Notes under the pieces: generated by a model
The model's database searches: none
What the model was told of the DNA's origin: nothing
The model's input: only the letters and a program-made list of their open reading frames with translations
Position numbers and translations under genes: made by a program
From: Alphaproteobacteria bacterium
Lineage (GTDB): Bacteria > Pseudomonadota > Alphaproteobacteria > Micavibrionales > Micavibrionaceae
NCBI GenBank assembly: GCA_030432025.1
Contig: JAUIIA010000011.1
Coordinates: forward strand, 1-64,000
DNA: 64,000 nt
Reading direction: 5' to 3'
Part shown: in pieces, positions 22,354 through 32,293 of the stretch
Numbering within the stretch: position 1 is the stretch's first letter
How the letters are laid out: each line of letters opens with the position of its first letter

Positions 22354-25068
22354 TTATCGTTTAGACACGACCGGTCCTTCGACATTGACACCGCCCTGAC
22401 CAAAGATGTTGGTTCTGGCGCGTGCTTGCATCGTTTTGCGCAGCTCATGCGCCTTCATATATTCGGGGTGTAAGTCCTGCAGATCGAAACGGTCAGCAGC
22501 GTGGATGCCTTTCGCGAGTAACATACCGCTGACAGGCAGGTTTACACCGGGCTTATCCGTCGGTATCGCGAGGCCACGCATATAGAACCACATCATCTGC
22601 CCCAACTTGGCGCGCTTATCGGGATCGCCCATATATTCGGCGTAATCCAGATCATCATTCGCAAATGCCTGAAACTCCGGGTCCTTGAACATTGCATCAT
22701 ATTCCGGATGCTGGCTGCGGACTTCGGGGTCGGCATCAACGACATCGGGTAAACCCGGTAGGTGCAGTGCGAAGCCAACGAAGCTTTTATCGACGATATT
22801 GTTCAGATCGATATCCATCTTGGAACTGTCTTTGCCCGAAAATGCATCACGTACCGTATGTACGTTGCGGCGGGCGGGGTCGATAATGCGCTCATACAAA
22901 TCCGTCATCCGCATTGCCGTCACCATCAAGTCACGACGCTTTGCCGGATTTGGTTCATCCAATGCCGCTTTCGCCTTCATCCCCACGTAAATATAGACAT
23001 CTAGGAAATCCATCTTTTGTAGAGGCTGGTCGGTGTTACGGTGTTGCGGAGGCTTCCAGTAATCATGATCCATAAAGATTTCATGCTGGTACTTACCACC
23101 GGAATATGTGCGCGGTGTTTTACCAAGGATCGCGTTTACGCTTTCCATCAGATAGCGGTAATTACGGTCAGGCATCTCACCCGTAGGCAGAACAAGACCA
23201 TGCGCCTCCAGATCAATATGGCGGCGAACCATGGTTTCGACTGCGTCAGCTGAATTCTTCATTGGGCCATCGGCGGCCAGACTTTCATGCACTTCAGTAT
23301 CCGTACCTTCGCGTCGACCTTCGTAAGTCGCCATAGAGGCCTGAAAGTCGGAAAGCGGAATGATGTTTCCGATTTTATTTTCCGTTCTCCACGCTGCGTA
23401 GTCTTTGCCTAGCGTCAAGTCACGTACACGGTCCTGCAGGTCCGCACCGTTTTCTGCTGCTACAGCTTCAGCGAATGTCGAGCCGCCTTCAGCCAGTGGG
23501 TCGAACAAGGCGCTGATTTCACCGGGGTGATCCGTGCCGTGCTCTTCATGAAATGCTGCCGGTCTTACTCCTGCTCCTGCATCATCTAGATAAATTAGGG
23601 TCCGTGGCAGGTCGAGTGGCGGGATGCCGTCATGGAGGAATTCGGGTAAAGACATCATGCATGCGGCCTGTTCGAACGTGATGTGATCGGGGTCAGGCTC
23701 ATCATGTGGATTGCTTGTACCGCCAAGGCGCGCAAAATTGCGGTCATTAAAGATGGTCGGGTCAAGGTCACGTGCGAATGCGTTTACATGCTGGCCTTGT
23801 GGGGTTAGCGGAATGTCATGCAGCGGGAAGTCTTGTTTCAACACGACAGGGTCACGGCGTGAAGTAATCTTCTTTGACAGGTCACCACCACTGAAGCCGC
23901 CACGCGGCAGGTAGGACATGACCGCTTCTTCGATTTCTGCTTCAGGCTTCAAATTGGGAGCAGACGGTACAACATGCTCATCCCAGTATTTCTTAAGGTG
24001 CGGATCGCGGTCGAGGATTTGATGTAATGTCGGCCAATTACAGTATTCAGCCAAGTAAGGCAGCATCATTTCTTTCAGCTCTGCAAACTTCGCCATTTCC
24101 GCCTTATCAGCGTAATGGGCTTTTACTGTTTCGTGCTCCTGTCCGCGCTGCAGTTCGGTGCTGTTGCTTCGGTACATCTCGTCATGCATAAAGCGGGAGA
24201 CCAGCAAAGCTGCCTGTGTTTCGGCGCGGAAGCGGTATTCCTCGCCTTGATACTCGACCTTTGTACCGACGACATCGACAAGGCCGCGCGCATCTTCCCA
24301 TGTCTGGTCAAGGATAGAGACAGGCTTGCCGTTAAGATCGACAACATCAAAGTTCTGTCCTTCACGAACAGCGATCGGTAGGAGCGAGCCATATTGAATA
24401 GCCAGTCCTACGCCCTTCTCGACTGCACCGTAGCGCGACCATGCGTGTTCACCGTCATAGATGCCGTGCGTAAAGTCGAGCAAGCAAGAAGGCCCCCAAA
24501 GATGGGCTTCGAAGATAGCGTCTTCATAAACCGTTCCGCGCATGATCGGGTGAAACTCCTTCATGGAGCGGAACAGTTCTTCGCGGTGGGCTGGGCCAAC
24601 AACATATGTGTCACGCAAGCCGGTTTCAGGATCACGCAAATTATTCGCGGCGATTGCCGAGGCGATCATACTGTTACGATAATTTTGTGCGAAGACTTCA
24701 GGACGAACCACTGATGGATCAAGTGCATCAACGATGCGTTGCGTGGTCATGTAAGGACCATCGCCGTCATTTTCCTGTGTTAATGAGAGACTGTGTTCTA
24801 GAATTTTTTCAGGGTAGCGCTGTGCAAGCTCAACAGGTTTACGTCCACTTGATGCGGGGTAGTAAAACATCGCCTGTTTGGGATAACCGTACTTCGCACG
24901 TGAACGACCGTACGTGAATTTTTCGGCGTTCATGTGCTGCATCTTCCAGAACGCGTCATCATAATCAGGACGCGGCCAATAACAGCCCATATTATGGATC
25001 AGATCCCCCGGATACAGGGGTGTTTCCGATATCCATTTACTCCCAGTACTGACTAATCTACTTTCCAT
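22354..25068 (-). CDS. 904-aa protein of unknown function, first gene of giant-gene operon
   Basis: No domain recognised. Soluble, acidic, no signal peptide or membrane helix; rich in Asp-Pro turns and aromatic residues. Locally striking stretches are GPSCLLDFTHGIYDGEHAWS in the first third and LIYLDDAGAGVRPAAFHEEH in the middle, the latter reading as a strand followed by a His/Glu-rich loop. A late helical region (FLDVYIYVGMKAKAALDE) may mediate assembly. The ATG follows directly on AAGGG, an unusually short distance. A 76-base gap with two tiny hairpins separates it from the RNase J-like gene. Style, length and direction match the two following genes. Confidence 0.65.
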   Translation of the reverse strand: MESRLVSTGSKWISETPLYPGDLIHNMGCYWPRPDYDDAFWKMQHMNAEKFTYGRSRAKYGYPKQAMFYYPASSGRKPVELAQRYPEKILEHSLSLTQENDGDGPYMTTQRIVDALDPSVVRPEVFAQNYRNSMIASAIAANNLRDPETGLRDTYVVGPAHREELFRSMKEFHPIMRGTVYEDAIFEAHLWGPSCLLDFTHGIYDGEHAWSRYGAVEKGVGLAIQYGSLLPIAVREGQNFDVVDLNGKPVSILDQTWEDARGLVDVVGTKVEYQGEEYRFRAETQAALLVSRFMHDEMYRSNSTELQRGQEHETVKAHYADKAEMAKFAELKEMMLPYLAEYCNWPTLHQILDRDPHLKKYWDEHVVPSAPNLKPEAEIEEAVMSYLPRGGFSGGDLSKKITSRRDPVVLKQDFPLHDIPLTPQGQHVNAFARDLDPTIFNDRNFARLGGTSNPHDEPDPDHITFEQAACMMSLPEFLHDGIPPLDLPRTLIYLDDAGAGVRPAAFHEEHGTDHPGEISALFDPLAEGGSTFAEAVAAENGADLQDRVRDLTLGKDYAAWRTENKIGNIIPLSDFQASMATYEGRREGTDTEVHESLAADGPMKNSADAVETMVRRHIDLEAHGLVLPTGEMPDRNYRYLMESVNAILGKTPRTYSGGKYQHEIFMDHDYWKPPQHRNTDQPLQKMDFLDVYIYVGMKAKAALDEPNPAKRRDLMVTAMRMTDLYERIIDPARRNVHTVRDAFSGKDSSKMDIDLNNIVDKSFVGFALHLPGLPDVVDADPEVRSQHPEYDAMFKDPEFQAFANDDLDYAEYMGDPDKRAKLGQMMWFYMRGLAIPTDKPGVNLPVSGMLLAKGIHAADRFDLQDLHPEYMKAHELRKTMQARARTNIFGQGGVNVEGPVVSKR

Positions 25069-25411
25069 CCCTTATAGCCATTTCTTGCCACTTCTCCCAG
25101 ACGCAAATATAGCGTTGACGACACGCAAGTAATGCGCACGCCTTGGCAATTGGTTATTTATTTTTGGAAAATAAAAGTCGTTAAACCGTTCTATTTTCCC
25201 TGTTCAAAAATTTAGTTTTTATTACGTCCTGATTAAACAACGAATCGTTGAGCGTCAAGGTAAAAAATACAGAAAAACCGCATCAGATATGACTTACAGT
25301 ACATAATAAATTCTTAGGCTGCTTTTTTGCTGCTTTGCGGCGATGTTTCTTGATTTGAAGCGGTAAAATCTGTTACTTGGAATGAACAAATAAAAAAGAA
25401 CAGGGAATACA
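25069..25411. other. 343-base intergenic region between divergent genes
   Basis: AT-rich spacer between the starts of the 904-aa gene (minus) and the DERA-like gene (plus). It must hold both promoters. I see no coding frame, tRNA, long inverted repeat or GANTC cluster. A GCTGCTTTTTTGCTGCTTTG stretch near 25319 is a short imperfect direct repeat only. Confidence 0.5.
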
Positions 25412-26611
25412 ATGCCGATTAAGAGTCCGGTACCGGAGCACAGTCCGATTATACCTGTGTCCGTTTTGAAGTCTTTGACAATCGATGATTCGCTGCGGGA
25501 ACAACGTCAACTTGCGCGCGAAATTTTGTTCGAATGTGCTGACCTGAAGCGACAATATTATCAGACTGGCGAGCATCCGCTCGTGAATACGGATACGGCC
25601 AAATGGGCCCTAAGCAAAACCGATCACACCACTCTGCGCACTACACGGAATGAAGATGAAGCTTGGATGACCCGCATGGCCGAGGAGGCAGTGCACCCCT
25701 ATCCTATGCGTTCGGTATGTACGTGGCCGGATATTGGCGATGGTCCCTACTCCGATAAAATCGGACCTCTGATTGAGCATCTGCAGGAACATCCCGAAGT
25801 CGGTATTTCCATCGTTCTGAATTATCCGCATGGAATACTCGGCCCGGATCAGGTGCGCAAGGAGATCGATAAGTGGGGAGAGATCCTCAAGGATGTTAAA
25901 AACCCTAAGGACATCGACACGGTCGTAAATTACGGCGCATGGATGAAAGGCGATGTCGACCGTGTGGTCGAGACATTAAAAGCCGAAGGCGAAGGTGCGC
26001 GTGCAAATGACTTTGTCTGGAAAGCTATCCTGATGGTTTCTGTCCATGCTTACGCTTCCAAGAATAAGGAGTTTGGCGATGACTTTTTTGGAAGCGTGTA
26101 CCGACTTGGTGAGCATGCGTTGGAAGCGGGTGCGGATTGTTTGAAAACGTCAACAGGTGTGGCCGCCAAGCCGCCATTCAGTGACTTCGTACCGAAGGAT
26201 ACAGGCCCTATTCCGCGTGCATTACCATTGCTGTTGCAGTTGCGCGATTTTAATGCTGCTCATGATGCCCGTAAGTGGCCCAAATTTTCCGGTGGGAATG
26301 AAAATGAAGCAGATGCAGCTCTTCTGCGTCACGCATGTGAACGTACAATCGGGCCGGAAATGCTGGACGATGTTGCATTCGGAACAAGCTACCGTTTCCG
26401 CAAACAGTTACTTGAGTATATCGCTCGGGAACAAGGCGATGCGCCTGATTTCGATCCGAAGTTGCTCTTGCCTTATGGTGTTGATGTTGGCTCAATCCCG
26501 CAGTCACGTATGGGGCTTCCTGACCCTGAATTGATTGCAGCAAGGGCCGAAGAGGCTGCGAAACCCGTTGTCACATACGATGGTGATGCACCCACAAATT
26601 CCAATCCATAG
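25412..26611 (+). CDS. long deoxyribose-phosphate aldolase (DERA) homologue
   Basis: 399 aa against about 259 for E. coli DeoC. The core follows E. coli-type DERA: the LNYPHG loop, DIDTVVNYGAW with the acidic residue matching Asp102, ADCLKTSTG with the Schiff-base lysine (Lys167 equivalent), PKFSGGNENEADA with the second lysine (Lys201 equivalent), and a final segment FGTSYRFRKQLLEYI like the RFGASSLL end. The catalytic residues thus look intact. Extra length is a 60-residue N-terminal part and an insertion before the second lysine, plus a tail. DERA splits deoxyribose 5-phosphate to acetaldehyde and glyceraldehyde 3-phosphate. It sits among nuclease and helicase genes, which suggests use on DNA-derived sugars. 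Ribosome-binding site AGGGAA. Confidence 0.78.
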   Translation: MPIKSPVPEHSPIIPVSVLKSLTIDDSLREQRQLAREILFECADLKRQYYQTGEHPLVNTDTAKWALSKTDHTTLRTTRNEDEAWMTRMAEEAVHPYPMRSVCTWPDIGDGPYSDKIGPLIEHLQEHPEVGISIVLNYPHGILGPDQVRKEIDKWGEILKDVKNPKDIDTVVNYGAWMKGDVDRVVETLKAEGEGARANDFVWKAILMVSVHAYASKNKEFGDDFFGSVYRLGEHALEAGADCLKTSTGVAAKPPFSDFVPKDTGPIPRALPLLLQLRDFNAAHDARKWPKFSGGNENEADAALLRHACERTIGPEMLDDVAFGTSYRFRKQLLEYIAREQGDAPDFDPKLLLPYGVDVGSIPQSRMGLPDPELIAARAEEAAKPVVTYDGDAPTNSNP

Positions 26612-26623
26612 AATTTCGACGAC

Positions 26624-29600
26624 TTAAGGGGCTTCGGGTTTGTTCTCTTCGTGACCGCTTCTGATGGTAATATCTGATGGGTCAGTGATCTCTTTAGCCG
26701 TGCGTTCCATCAGTTTTTTCTCGATACGTGTCTTCTTGGATTTTAAAGCCTTGTATTTCGACATATATCCGAATGTTTCATCGATTGCGTCTTGAACGGT
26801 TTGAATTTCAGCGTTCTTTTCATTCAAAGCTGATCCGAGCTCGTCCACACGAGCGGGAAGTTCACGGAAGATATTCACGATGGTTTCGGCCATTGCTTCA
26901 TTCACTTTGCCGACTTGTGACCCGCCTTTTGAGGCATTCATGAATTCCTGAAACGATTTTGACTTTTCACCACCGCCTCTCTCGAAATTTTTGCGTAAAC
27001 CCCGTTCTATTGAACTTTCGGCAATGTCCGCTGCCGGGATTGTGATCTGTGTTTTTTCTCCATCACTGATTTTCAGCACAAAGCCATATTTATAATCGCG
27101 GTTCAGCTTTACACCTCGGCGTGTTTTGATTTCGCGAATAGAGACCTCGGTTGTGGCTTCGGCCGTGACGGTCAGGCCATAGACCTCTCCTATTTCCTGA
27201 CTGACTTTTGCCTCACGCGGCGCGCCTTCAGGGTCTTTATCCAAGCCTTTTGCCACTTTTTTACGAGATTCAGTTCGTAGGTCACGTAAGGTGAGTTTAA
27301 GGGCTTCTCCGGCCTGAAAGGCATTCTGGAATGACTTTTCACCCAACTGCAGCGGATAGCGGCCACGGGCCGGCTCCGTCATAATTTCCTGCGTCGCCGA
27401 TTTTGCTTTCATTTCCTTTTCCATCGCCTTCAGCTCATGCTTGAGGTGACGTTGATGGAAACGGCGACGCTGACGTTCATGGTCAAAGGCCATCTTGCTA
27501 CGCGCCAAAGGCGCAAGCTCATCATCGACTTTGGCAAGCTCGAACAGTACCGGATCATTTGCAGCGACGGCTTTGATATGCGCGCAGTGTTTGGTGAAGT
27601 TATCCTCTTCATCAAAGTTACGGATGGAATAATCACCACGCATAATCTGTGCGATAAAACCTGCTTTACGCTCTAGGGTCTGCCAAAGATAGACATCATA
27701 GGAATCTTCCATGACATAGCGGAGAATTTCGACCTCCATATCAAGATCGATATGCTGGTTTCCTGAGCGGTCGATACGACCATCTCGTTGTATAATGTCA
27801 CTGGGGCGCCATGGCGCATCAAGTTCATGTAACGCAATCAGACGTTTTTGGACGTTGGTACCTGTGCCCAATTTCTGCGTAGTTCCCAGTAGCACGGAAA
27901 CCTGCCCATTCTTACATCTTTCAAACAGCTCGGCTTTTTTTCGGTCGGAATTATGATCGTGAATAAACTGAATTGAATCAGGAGGTACACCCTTATCGAT
28001 GAGTTGGCGTTTGATTCCGTTGTAAACATCGAACTCACCTATGCCTTTCGGTACGCCTAAGTCAGAGATGACCATCTGAAGTGCGCCTGTGATCGGGTCG
28101 GGTTCGCCCGCGATGTTGTGATACACATTATCCTTGTTGTCGAAATAGCGCTGCGCCACATTTTCAACCAGTGTCTCCAGCTTGCCCGGCTCATCCGGAT
28201 CTGGATCAAGACCGACCAATGCAGGGCTAAGCGTAGCCAAGCGCCCATCCATAATGATTTTCAGCATGTTGTCTTCGGACGGGTCTACGGCCCCTGCCCG
28301 CACGCGATCGGCCCGTGCATCCAGTTGCATGAAGAACTCTTCTAACTGACGGCTATGCGGTACGGTTACGACCTGTGGGCCTCCTCCTTTAATTTTGGGT
28401 TTTTTCAGGTTTAAACGCTCACCTAGCACAACGTCGGCAAAGCTATGGAACATGCGGATCAGTTCAGGAATGTTCTTGTACTTGGCAAGCCTTGAGACCT
28501 TTCGGTATTTACCGCCTTCAGGGGCCATTTCAATCGTATCGATGGTGTCACCAAACATGGTGCGCCATGCATCGAAATTTTCCAGCCCCATTTCTTTGAG
28601 CAATTCAGGCTGCATGAAACGCTGCATGGTGTAAATTTCCGGCACCGCGTTGGATACCGGCGTTCCCGTCATAATAGACAGGCACGCGCCGGGTCGTTTT
28701 TGACGCAGATATTGGAGCTTTAAATGCAGGCTTTCTGCGCGGGCGCTTCCGTTTCTGGCCAACTCGCGGTCATTCGATTCAATGCTCAGGTTCTTGTAGT
28801 CATGCCCTTCGTCAACGAAGAGGTAATCGATACCCGTACCTTCGAAAGATGGTGTAGGCACTTCTTCCTTCTTCGCCAGAAATGCGTCCCAAACTCCGTC
28901 ACTTGCATCTTTATCTAAGAGCTTTTCAAAGCTGTCCGCCCAGATTTTAGCCTGTGCCTCGCGGTCATACGGATCCGCATCAAAAAATTGCAGCAGCTTA
29001 CTTTGCTTCGCGACATAGGCATCCTGGAAATGATTATGGATGTCTGCGTCAGCATCTTCGGGAAGCGCGGTGTATAAATCACGGTACTCCCTGATTTCGT
29101 CAAGGATCGTTTGTAGTTCAAAACGCGGTGTGACTTTTAGCTGGTCAAAGAATGACTGTGGCATGAATACCGCGTCCCATTCATTTTCACGAGCCCGCTC
29201 GACAAATTTCTCCATCTTTTCAGGGACGGTGAATTTCTTCCCGTCCTCGCGGAACATATCTTCCTCGGCTACGAGGATGTGAGCATTCGGGTAAAGCTGC
29301 ATGAAGTCGCGCGAGAACTGCGCAAGGATATGGTTCGGCACCACGAAGCAAGCCTTATCAGCCTTACCCAGACGACGCATTTCCATACAGGCCCATATGG
29401 ACTCAAACGTTTTACCTGCACCAACTTCATGTGCGTACAGCGTGTTGCCAGATTGCGAGTTCCGCCATGCTACATCCGCCTGATATGGTCGGGGTTTGTG
29501 AACCACGGTTGAACCGGGAAAGTGCATATGTGAACCGTCGTATTTTCTGGGTACGATGCTGTTGAAACGACGATTATAGATATCGCTCAACTGTTGTGCG

Positions 29601-30901
29601 CGACGCTTATCATCCCATAACCATGCCTCGAACGTATCTTCGATCTTGACCATTTTGTCTTCGGACAAGGTTGTCTGCAGCTCTTTATCAACATCAGAGC
29701 CGTACGTATCCTTACGCTTACTGATGCTGATTTCGCTTTGGTTTAGAGCGGCGCGAAGAAGTGCTACAGTATCGGTAAATTCGGTGCCAAACTCATATTG
29801 TGCTTTGCTTGCGTCCTCTACATTTCCGCGAACAAACCATTTATGCGTCTGCGGTATGTATTGAACCTTTGCATCGCTGATGCCTAAAACCTCTTCGGCA
29901 AACTGTTCGATAGTTTCAGGCGGTATCCACGAGCTTCCGAGTGCCGCATCGATGTCTTCAGGCTCCAGAGAGACGGGCAAGCGCATCTCCAGTTCTTTAA
30001 TGTAACCTTCGTAACGCGGGTCTTTCGTCAGCGCCTCTTGAGCGGCTTCAATCTGTTTGTAAATATTACCGGACAGATATTCTTCACGTTCTACCCATCG
30101 CGCCGTTAAAGGGTCGAGAAAGACTTTGCCCTGTTGTTCCAATTCGGTAATGGCCGCGGTTGCATCTTCCACCTCCAGCAGTTCGGCAATAAACTCAGGA
30201 TCAATTCTCCCCTTTTCACTGAGGCAAAAATCAAGCGCTTCGCCTGACGTGTCTACCTTCGGAATTTGACCGCGTGGGGTAAGTACGCGTTGCGTGAATA
30301 CAGGCCCGAGTGTGGCTTCACCGCTGAGTTCATCGAAGTTTTCTATCGATGCGACAAGATACGCATCCGGGTCTTTTCTGAATTTTTTTAGGTTGGGTCG
30401 GACCGTGAAGTATGTACGTTCACCATTGCTGTCATGCTCGCCCGTCTTTTGGTATTCGATTTTGTTTATGGGGCCGAAAAGGTGATGGAAGCTATCATAT
30501 AGTTCTTTCAATTTTCTTTGGTTAGCGGCCCATGGTGGTTCGGGTTTGTCAGCAAATGCTTCGTCGGGAAATTCTTCCTGCATCCTCAGGATTGTTCGCA
30601 CCTGATCGCGCATTTGGATCAGAAGCTTCATACGCATCAAACGCTCGCGCTTGTCGCGGTTATCCGCACTCTTACGCTTTTCCTCTACAGGGACGTTTTC
30701 GGGGGCAAGGACCAGTGCATCTGAATGTTTGAAAGAACGCCGATAAACAGATCCGTTATCGGCGATATAATACTGCCCGTCTTTCTCAACCGTGCCATAA
30801 GACGGCGTCTCAACAACAGGCTTGGCCCCGTTGCTGCGCGCAAACAACCTAGTGGCAGAAGAAGGCTTCCGCTCCTTGACGATCACATTTGGCAAAGCCA
30901 C
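26624..30901 (-). CDS. SNF2-type superfamily II helicase, large, methylase-free
   Basis: About 1425 aa. The GTG at 30901 is preferred (GGGAG 7 bases upstream); a TTG at 30904 is the alternative. Helicase motifs: Walker A HEVGAGKT at about 490-498, DEGH at about 697-700, MTGTPVSN at about 744-751, GTGTNVQ at about 1012-1018 and QRDGRIDR at about 1038-1045. This wording is typical of the large plasmid and phage helicases such as DarB-like proteins, where an N6-adenine methylase domain is normally fused; no DPPY/NPPY motif is visible here. The 480 N-terminal residues are unknown and the C-terminal 300 are helical and charged. Convergent with the DERA-like gene, 12 bases apart. It probably moves on DNA using ATP. 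Confidence 0.85.
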   Translation of the reverse strand: MALPNVIVKERKPSSATRLFARSNGAKPVVETPSYGTVEKDGQYYIADNGSVYRRSFKHSDALVLAPENVPVEEKRKSADNRDKRERLMRMKLLIQMRDQVRTILRMQEEFPDEAFADKPEPPWAANQRKLKELYDSFHHLFGPINKIEYQKTGEHDSNGERTYFTVRPNLKKFRKDPDAYLVASIENFDELSGEATLGPVFTQRVLTPRGQIPKVDTSGEALDFCLSEKGRIDPEFIAELLEVEDATAAITELEQQGKVFLDPLTARWVEREEYLSGNIYKQIEAAQEALTKDPRYEGYIKELEMRLPVSLEPEDIDAALGSSWIPPETIEQFAEEVLGISDAKVQYIPQTHKWFVRGNVEDASKAQYEFGTEFTDTVALLRAALNQSEISISKRKDTYGSDVDKELQTTLSEDKMVKIEDTFEAWLWDDKRRAQQLSDIYNRRFNSIVPRKYDGSHMHFPGSTVVHKPRPYQADVAWRNSQSGNTLYAHEVGAGKTFESIWACMEMRRLGKADKACFVVPNHILAQFSRDFMQLYPNAHILVAEEDMFREDGKKFTVPEKMEKFVERARENEWDAVFMPQSFFDQLKVTPRFELQTILDEIREYRDLYTALPEDADADIHNHFQDAYVAKQSKLLQFFDADPYDREAQAKIWADSFEKLLDKDASDGVWDAFLAKKEEVPTPSFEGTGIDYLFVDEGHDYKNLSIESNDRELARNGSARAESLHLKLQYLRQKRPGACLSIMTGTPVSNAVPEIYTMQRFMQPELLKEMGLENFDAWRTMFGDTIDTIEMAPEGGKYRKVSRLAKYKNIPELIRMFHSFADVVLGERLNLKKPKIKGGGPQVVTVPHSRQLEEFFMQLDARADRVRAGAVDPSEDNMLKIIMDGRLATLSPALVGLDPDPDEPGKLETLVENVAQRYFDNKDNVYHNIAGEPDPITGALQMVISDLGVPKGIGEFDVYNGIKRQLIDKGVPPDSIQFIHDHNSDRKKAELFERCKNGQVSVLLGTTQKLGTGTNVQKRLIALHELDAPWRPSDIIQRDGRIDRSGNQHIDLDMEVEILRYVMEDSYDVYLWQTLERKAGFIAQIMRGDYSIRNFDEEDNFTKHCAHIKAVAANDPVLFELAKVDDELAPLARSKMAFDHERQRRRFHQRHLKHELKAMEKEMKAKSATQEIMTEPARGRYPLQLGEKSFQNAFQAGEALKLTLRDLRTESRKKVAKGLDKDPEGAPREAKVSQEIGEVYGLTVTAEATTEVSIREIKTRRGVKLNRDYKYGFVLKISDGEKTQITIPAADIAESSIERGLRKNFERGGGEKSKSFQEFMNASKGGSQVGKVNEAMAETIVNIFRELPARVDELGSALNEKNAEIQTVQDAIDETFGYMSKYKALKSKKTRIEKKLMERTAKEITDPSDITIRSGHEENKPEAP

Positions 30902-31170
30902 CAAATATCTCCCTGGTACATCGACGCTTTATTTTTATAGCGGTTTGCCTGCTTGGTTTGCTTTTGATTAGAAAAGCAACTTTACATGACAACCATGCGT
31001 CTTGATTAATTGTCTATTAGCAAAATCTGATGGGGTTTGCAAAAAAATGCTGCAGTTGCACGAAATTAATTCTCAGATGTGAGGATTTAGAACATTGAGG
31101 GCGGATTTAAGTACCTGATGCGTCATCGTGCGGATTAAGGATGGGCCAGTTTAGATTGCCGATTCTCTGT

Positions 31171-32277
31171 TTAGAGATCATCGGGTTGTTTACCGGGCTT
31201 ATTCGCCAGTCCAATTTTATAGGCAGCTGGCGTCTTCATCAAATTATAGGCACGCAGGAACGGCCCGATATATAACTTGGGCACAGTATCGTACCCTTCC
31301 GATGGCTCACCTATTCCGAAGACAATATCTTCCCGTTGTTTTGGCACGTAGATCGTCCCGAACATCCAGTCCCAGACAGAAAAGATTGCCCCGAAATTTC
31401 TGTCCCAGTGTCTTTCAGCTTCGCTGTGGTGGATGTGGTGCATCGCCGGACTGATTAGTATGTATGACAGGTAAGGACCATAAGACAGCCAGATATGTGA
31501 GTGGCGCAAATTACTGCCGAGCAGGTTAAATGCAAACACAAAAGCGTTTGTAGAGAGGATCGTTACCGCCCCCTCAATTGAAGGATACATAAAGAGGAAC
31601 ACGCCTGCGGTAATGCTGGAACCTACATGACGGAATATAGAGTAAATTAAATCATCCAGAGGATGGTAACGGAGCAATGTTATAGGGGTCATCACTTCCG
31701 CAGAGTGGTGGGTTTTGTGAAATTCCCACCAGACAGGGAATGTATGCGCCAGCCTGTGCGCCCAGTAATAGCAAAAATCGGATGCCAGCATTGTTGCTAT
31801 CGTAAATGTCGCAATCACGCTCCAACTTGGAGCGGCTTCGGTTTGCGGAAGGTTTAGCCAGCTTGCCGCAAAATACCCCACTGCTCCAGCTGCTGCCAAT
31901 GGTCCGACACTCATTACAATGTATAGCAGTCTCGCAAGGAATGAGTTTAAGACCGCGATGATACAGTCATTGATCGTGGAGCTGTTGTACCAGATGTCCT
32001 TTGGGAACATAAAGGACAGGACGTTATCGTAGCCCTTGTCCTTGTAAAACTGTTTACCCACAAAAAAGATAATCATGGCAATGACATATGCGCCTATCCA
32101 GTGCATCCAGAATAGCCGTGTGGTTCCCTCGACCACATAACCGGCAAGGAAGTAAGCGCCGAATAGGCCAAAGATAATCCATTTATCTTTTGATCCCACA
32201 CCCAAGTCAAAATTTAGTATGATGTTTTTAAGACGCTCCATTCCCTTATTATTCCATAGGATCAGGTTTTCAGTCAT
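31171..32277 (-). CDS. fatty acid hydroxylase/sterol desaturase family membrane protein
   Basis: A di-iron membrane oxygenase. The three His boxes are clear: HRLAH, HKTHH and HHIHH, with several hydrophobic segments before the first and one pair in the middle. The ATG at 32277 is chosen so the gene does not overlap the divergent MBOAT start at 32294; a TTG at 32304 and an ATG at 32241 are alternatives. Family members hydroxylate or desaturate lipids such as fatty acids, sterols or carotenoids; the substrate cannot be read from sequence. The divergent acyltransferase pair suggests lipid or envelope modification. Confidence 0.85.
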   Translation of the reverse strand: MTENLILWNNKGMERLKNIILNFDLGVGSKDKWIIFGLFGAYFLAGYVVEGTTRLFWMHWIGAYVIAMIIFFVGKQFYKDKGYDNVLSFMFPKDIWYNSSTINDCIIAVLNSFLARLLYIVMSVGPLAAAGAVGYFAASWLNLPQTEAAPSWSVIATFTIATMLASDFCYYWAHRLAHTFPVWWEFHKTHHSAEVMTPITLLRYHPLDDLIYSIFRHVGSSITAGVFLFMYPSIEGAVTILSTNAFVFAFNLLGSNLRHSHIWLSYGPYLSYILISPAMHHIHHSEAERHWDRNFGAIFSVWDWMFGTIYVPKQREDIVFGIGEPSEGYDTVPKLYIGPFLRAYNLMKTPAAYKIGLANKPGKQPDDL

Positions 32278-32293
32278 CAAAAAATAAAGCGCT

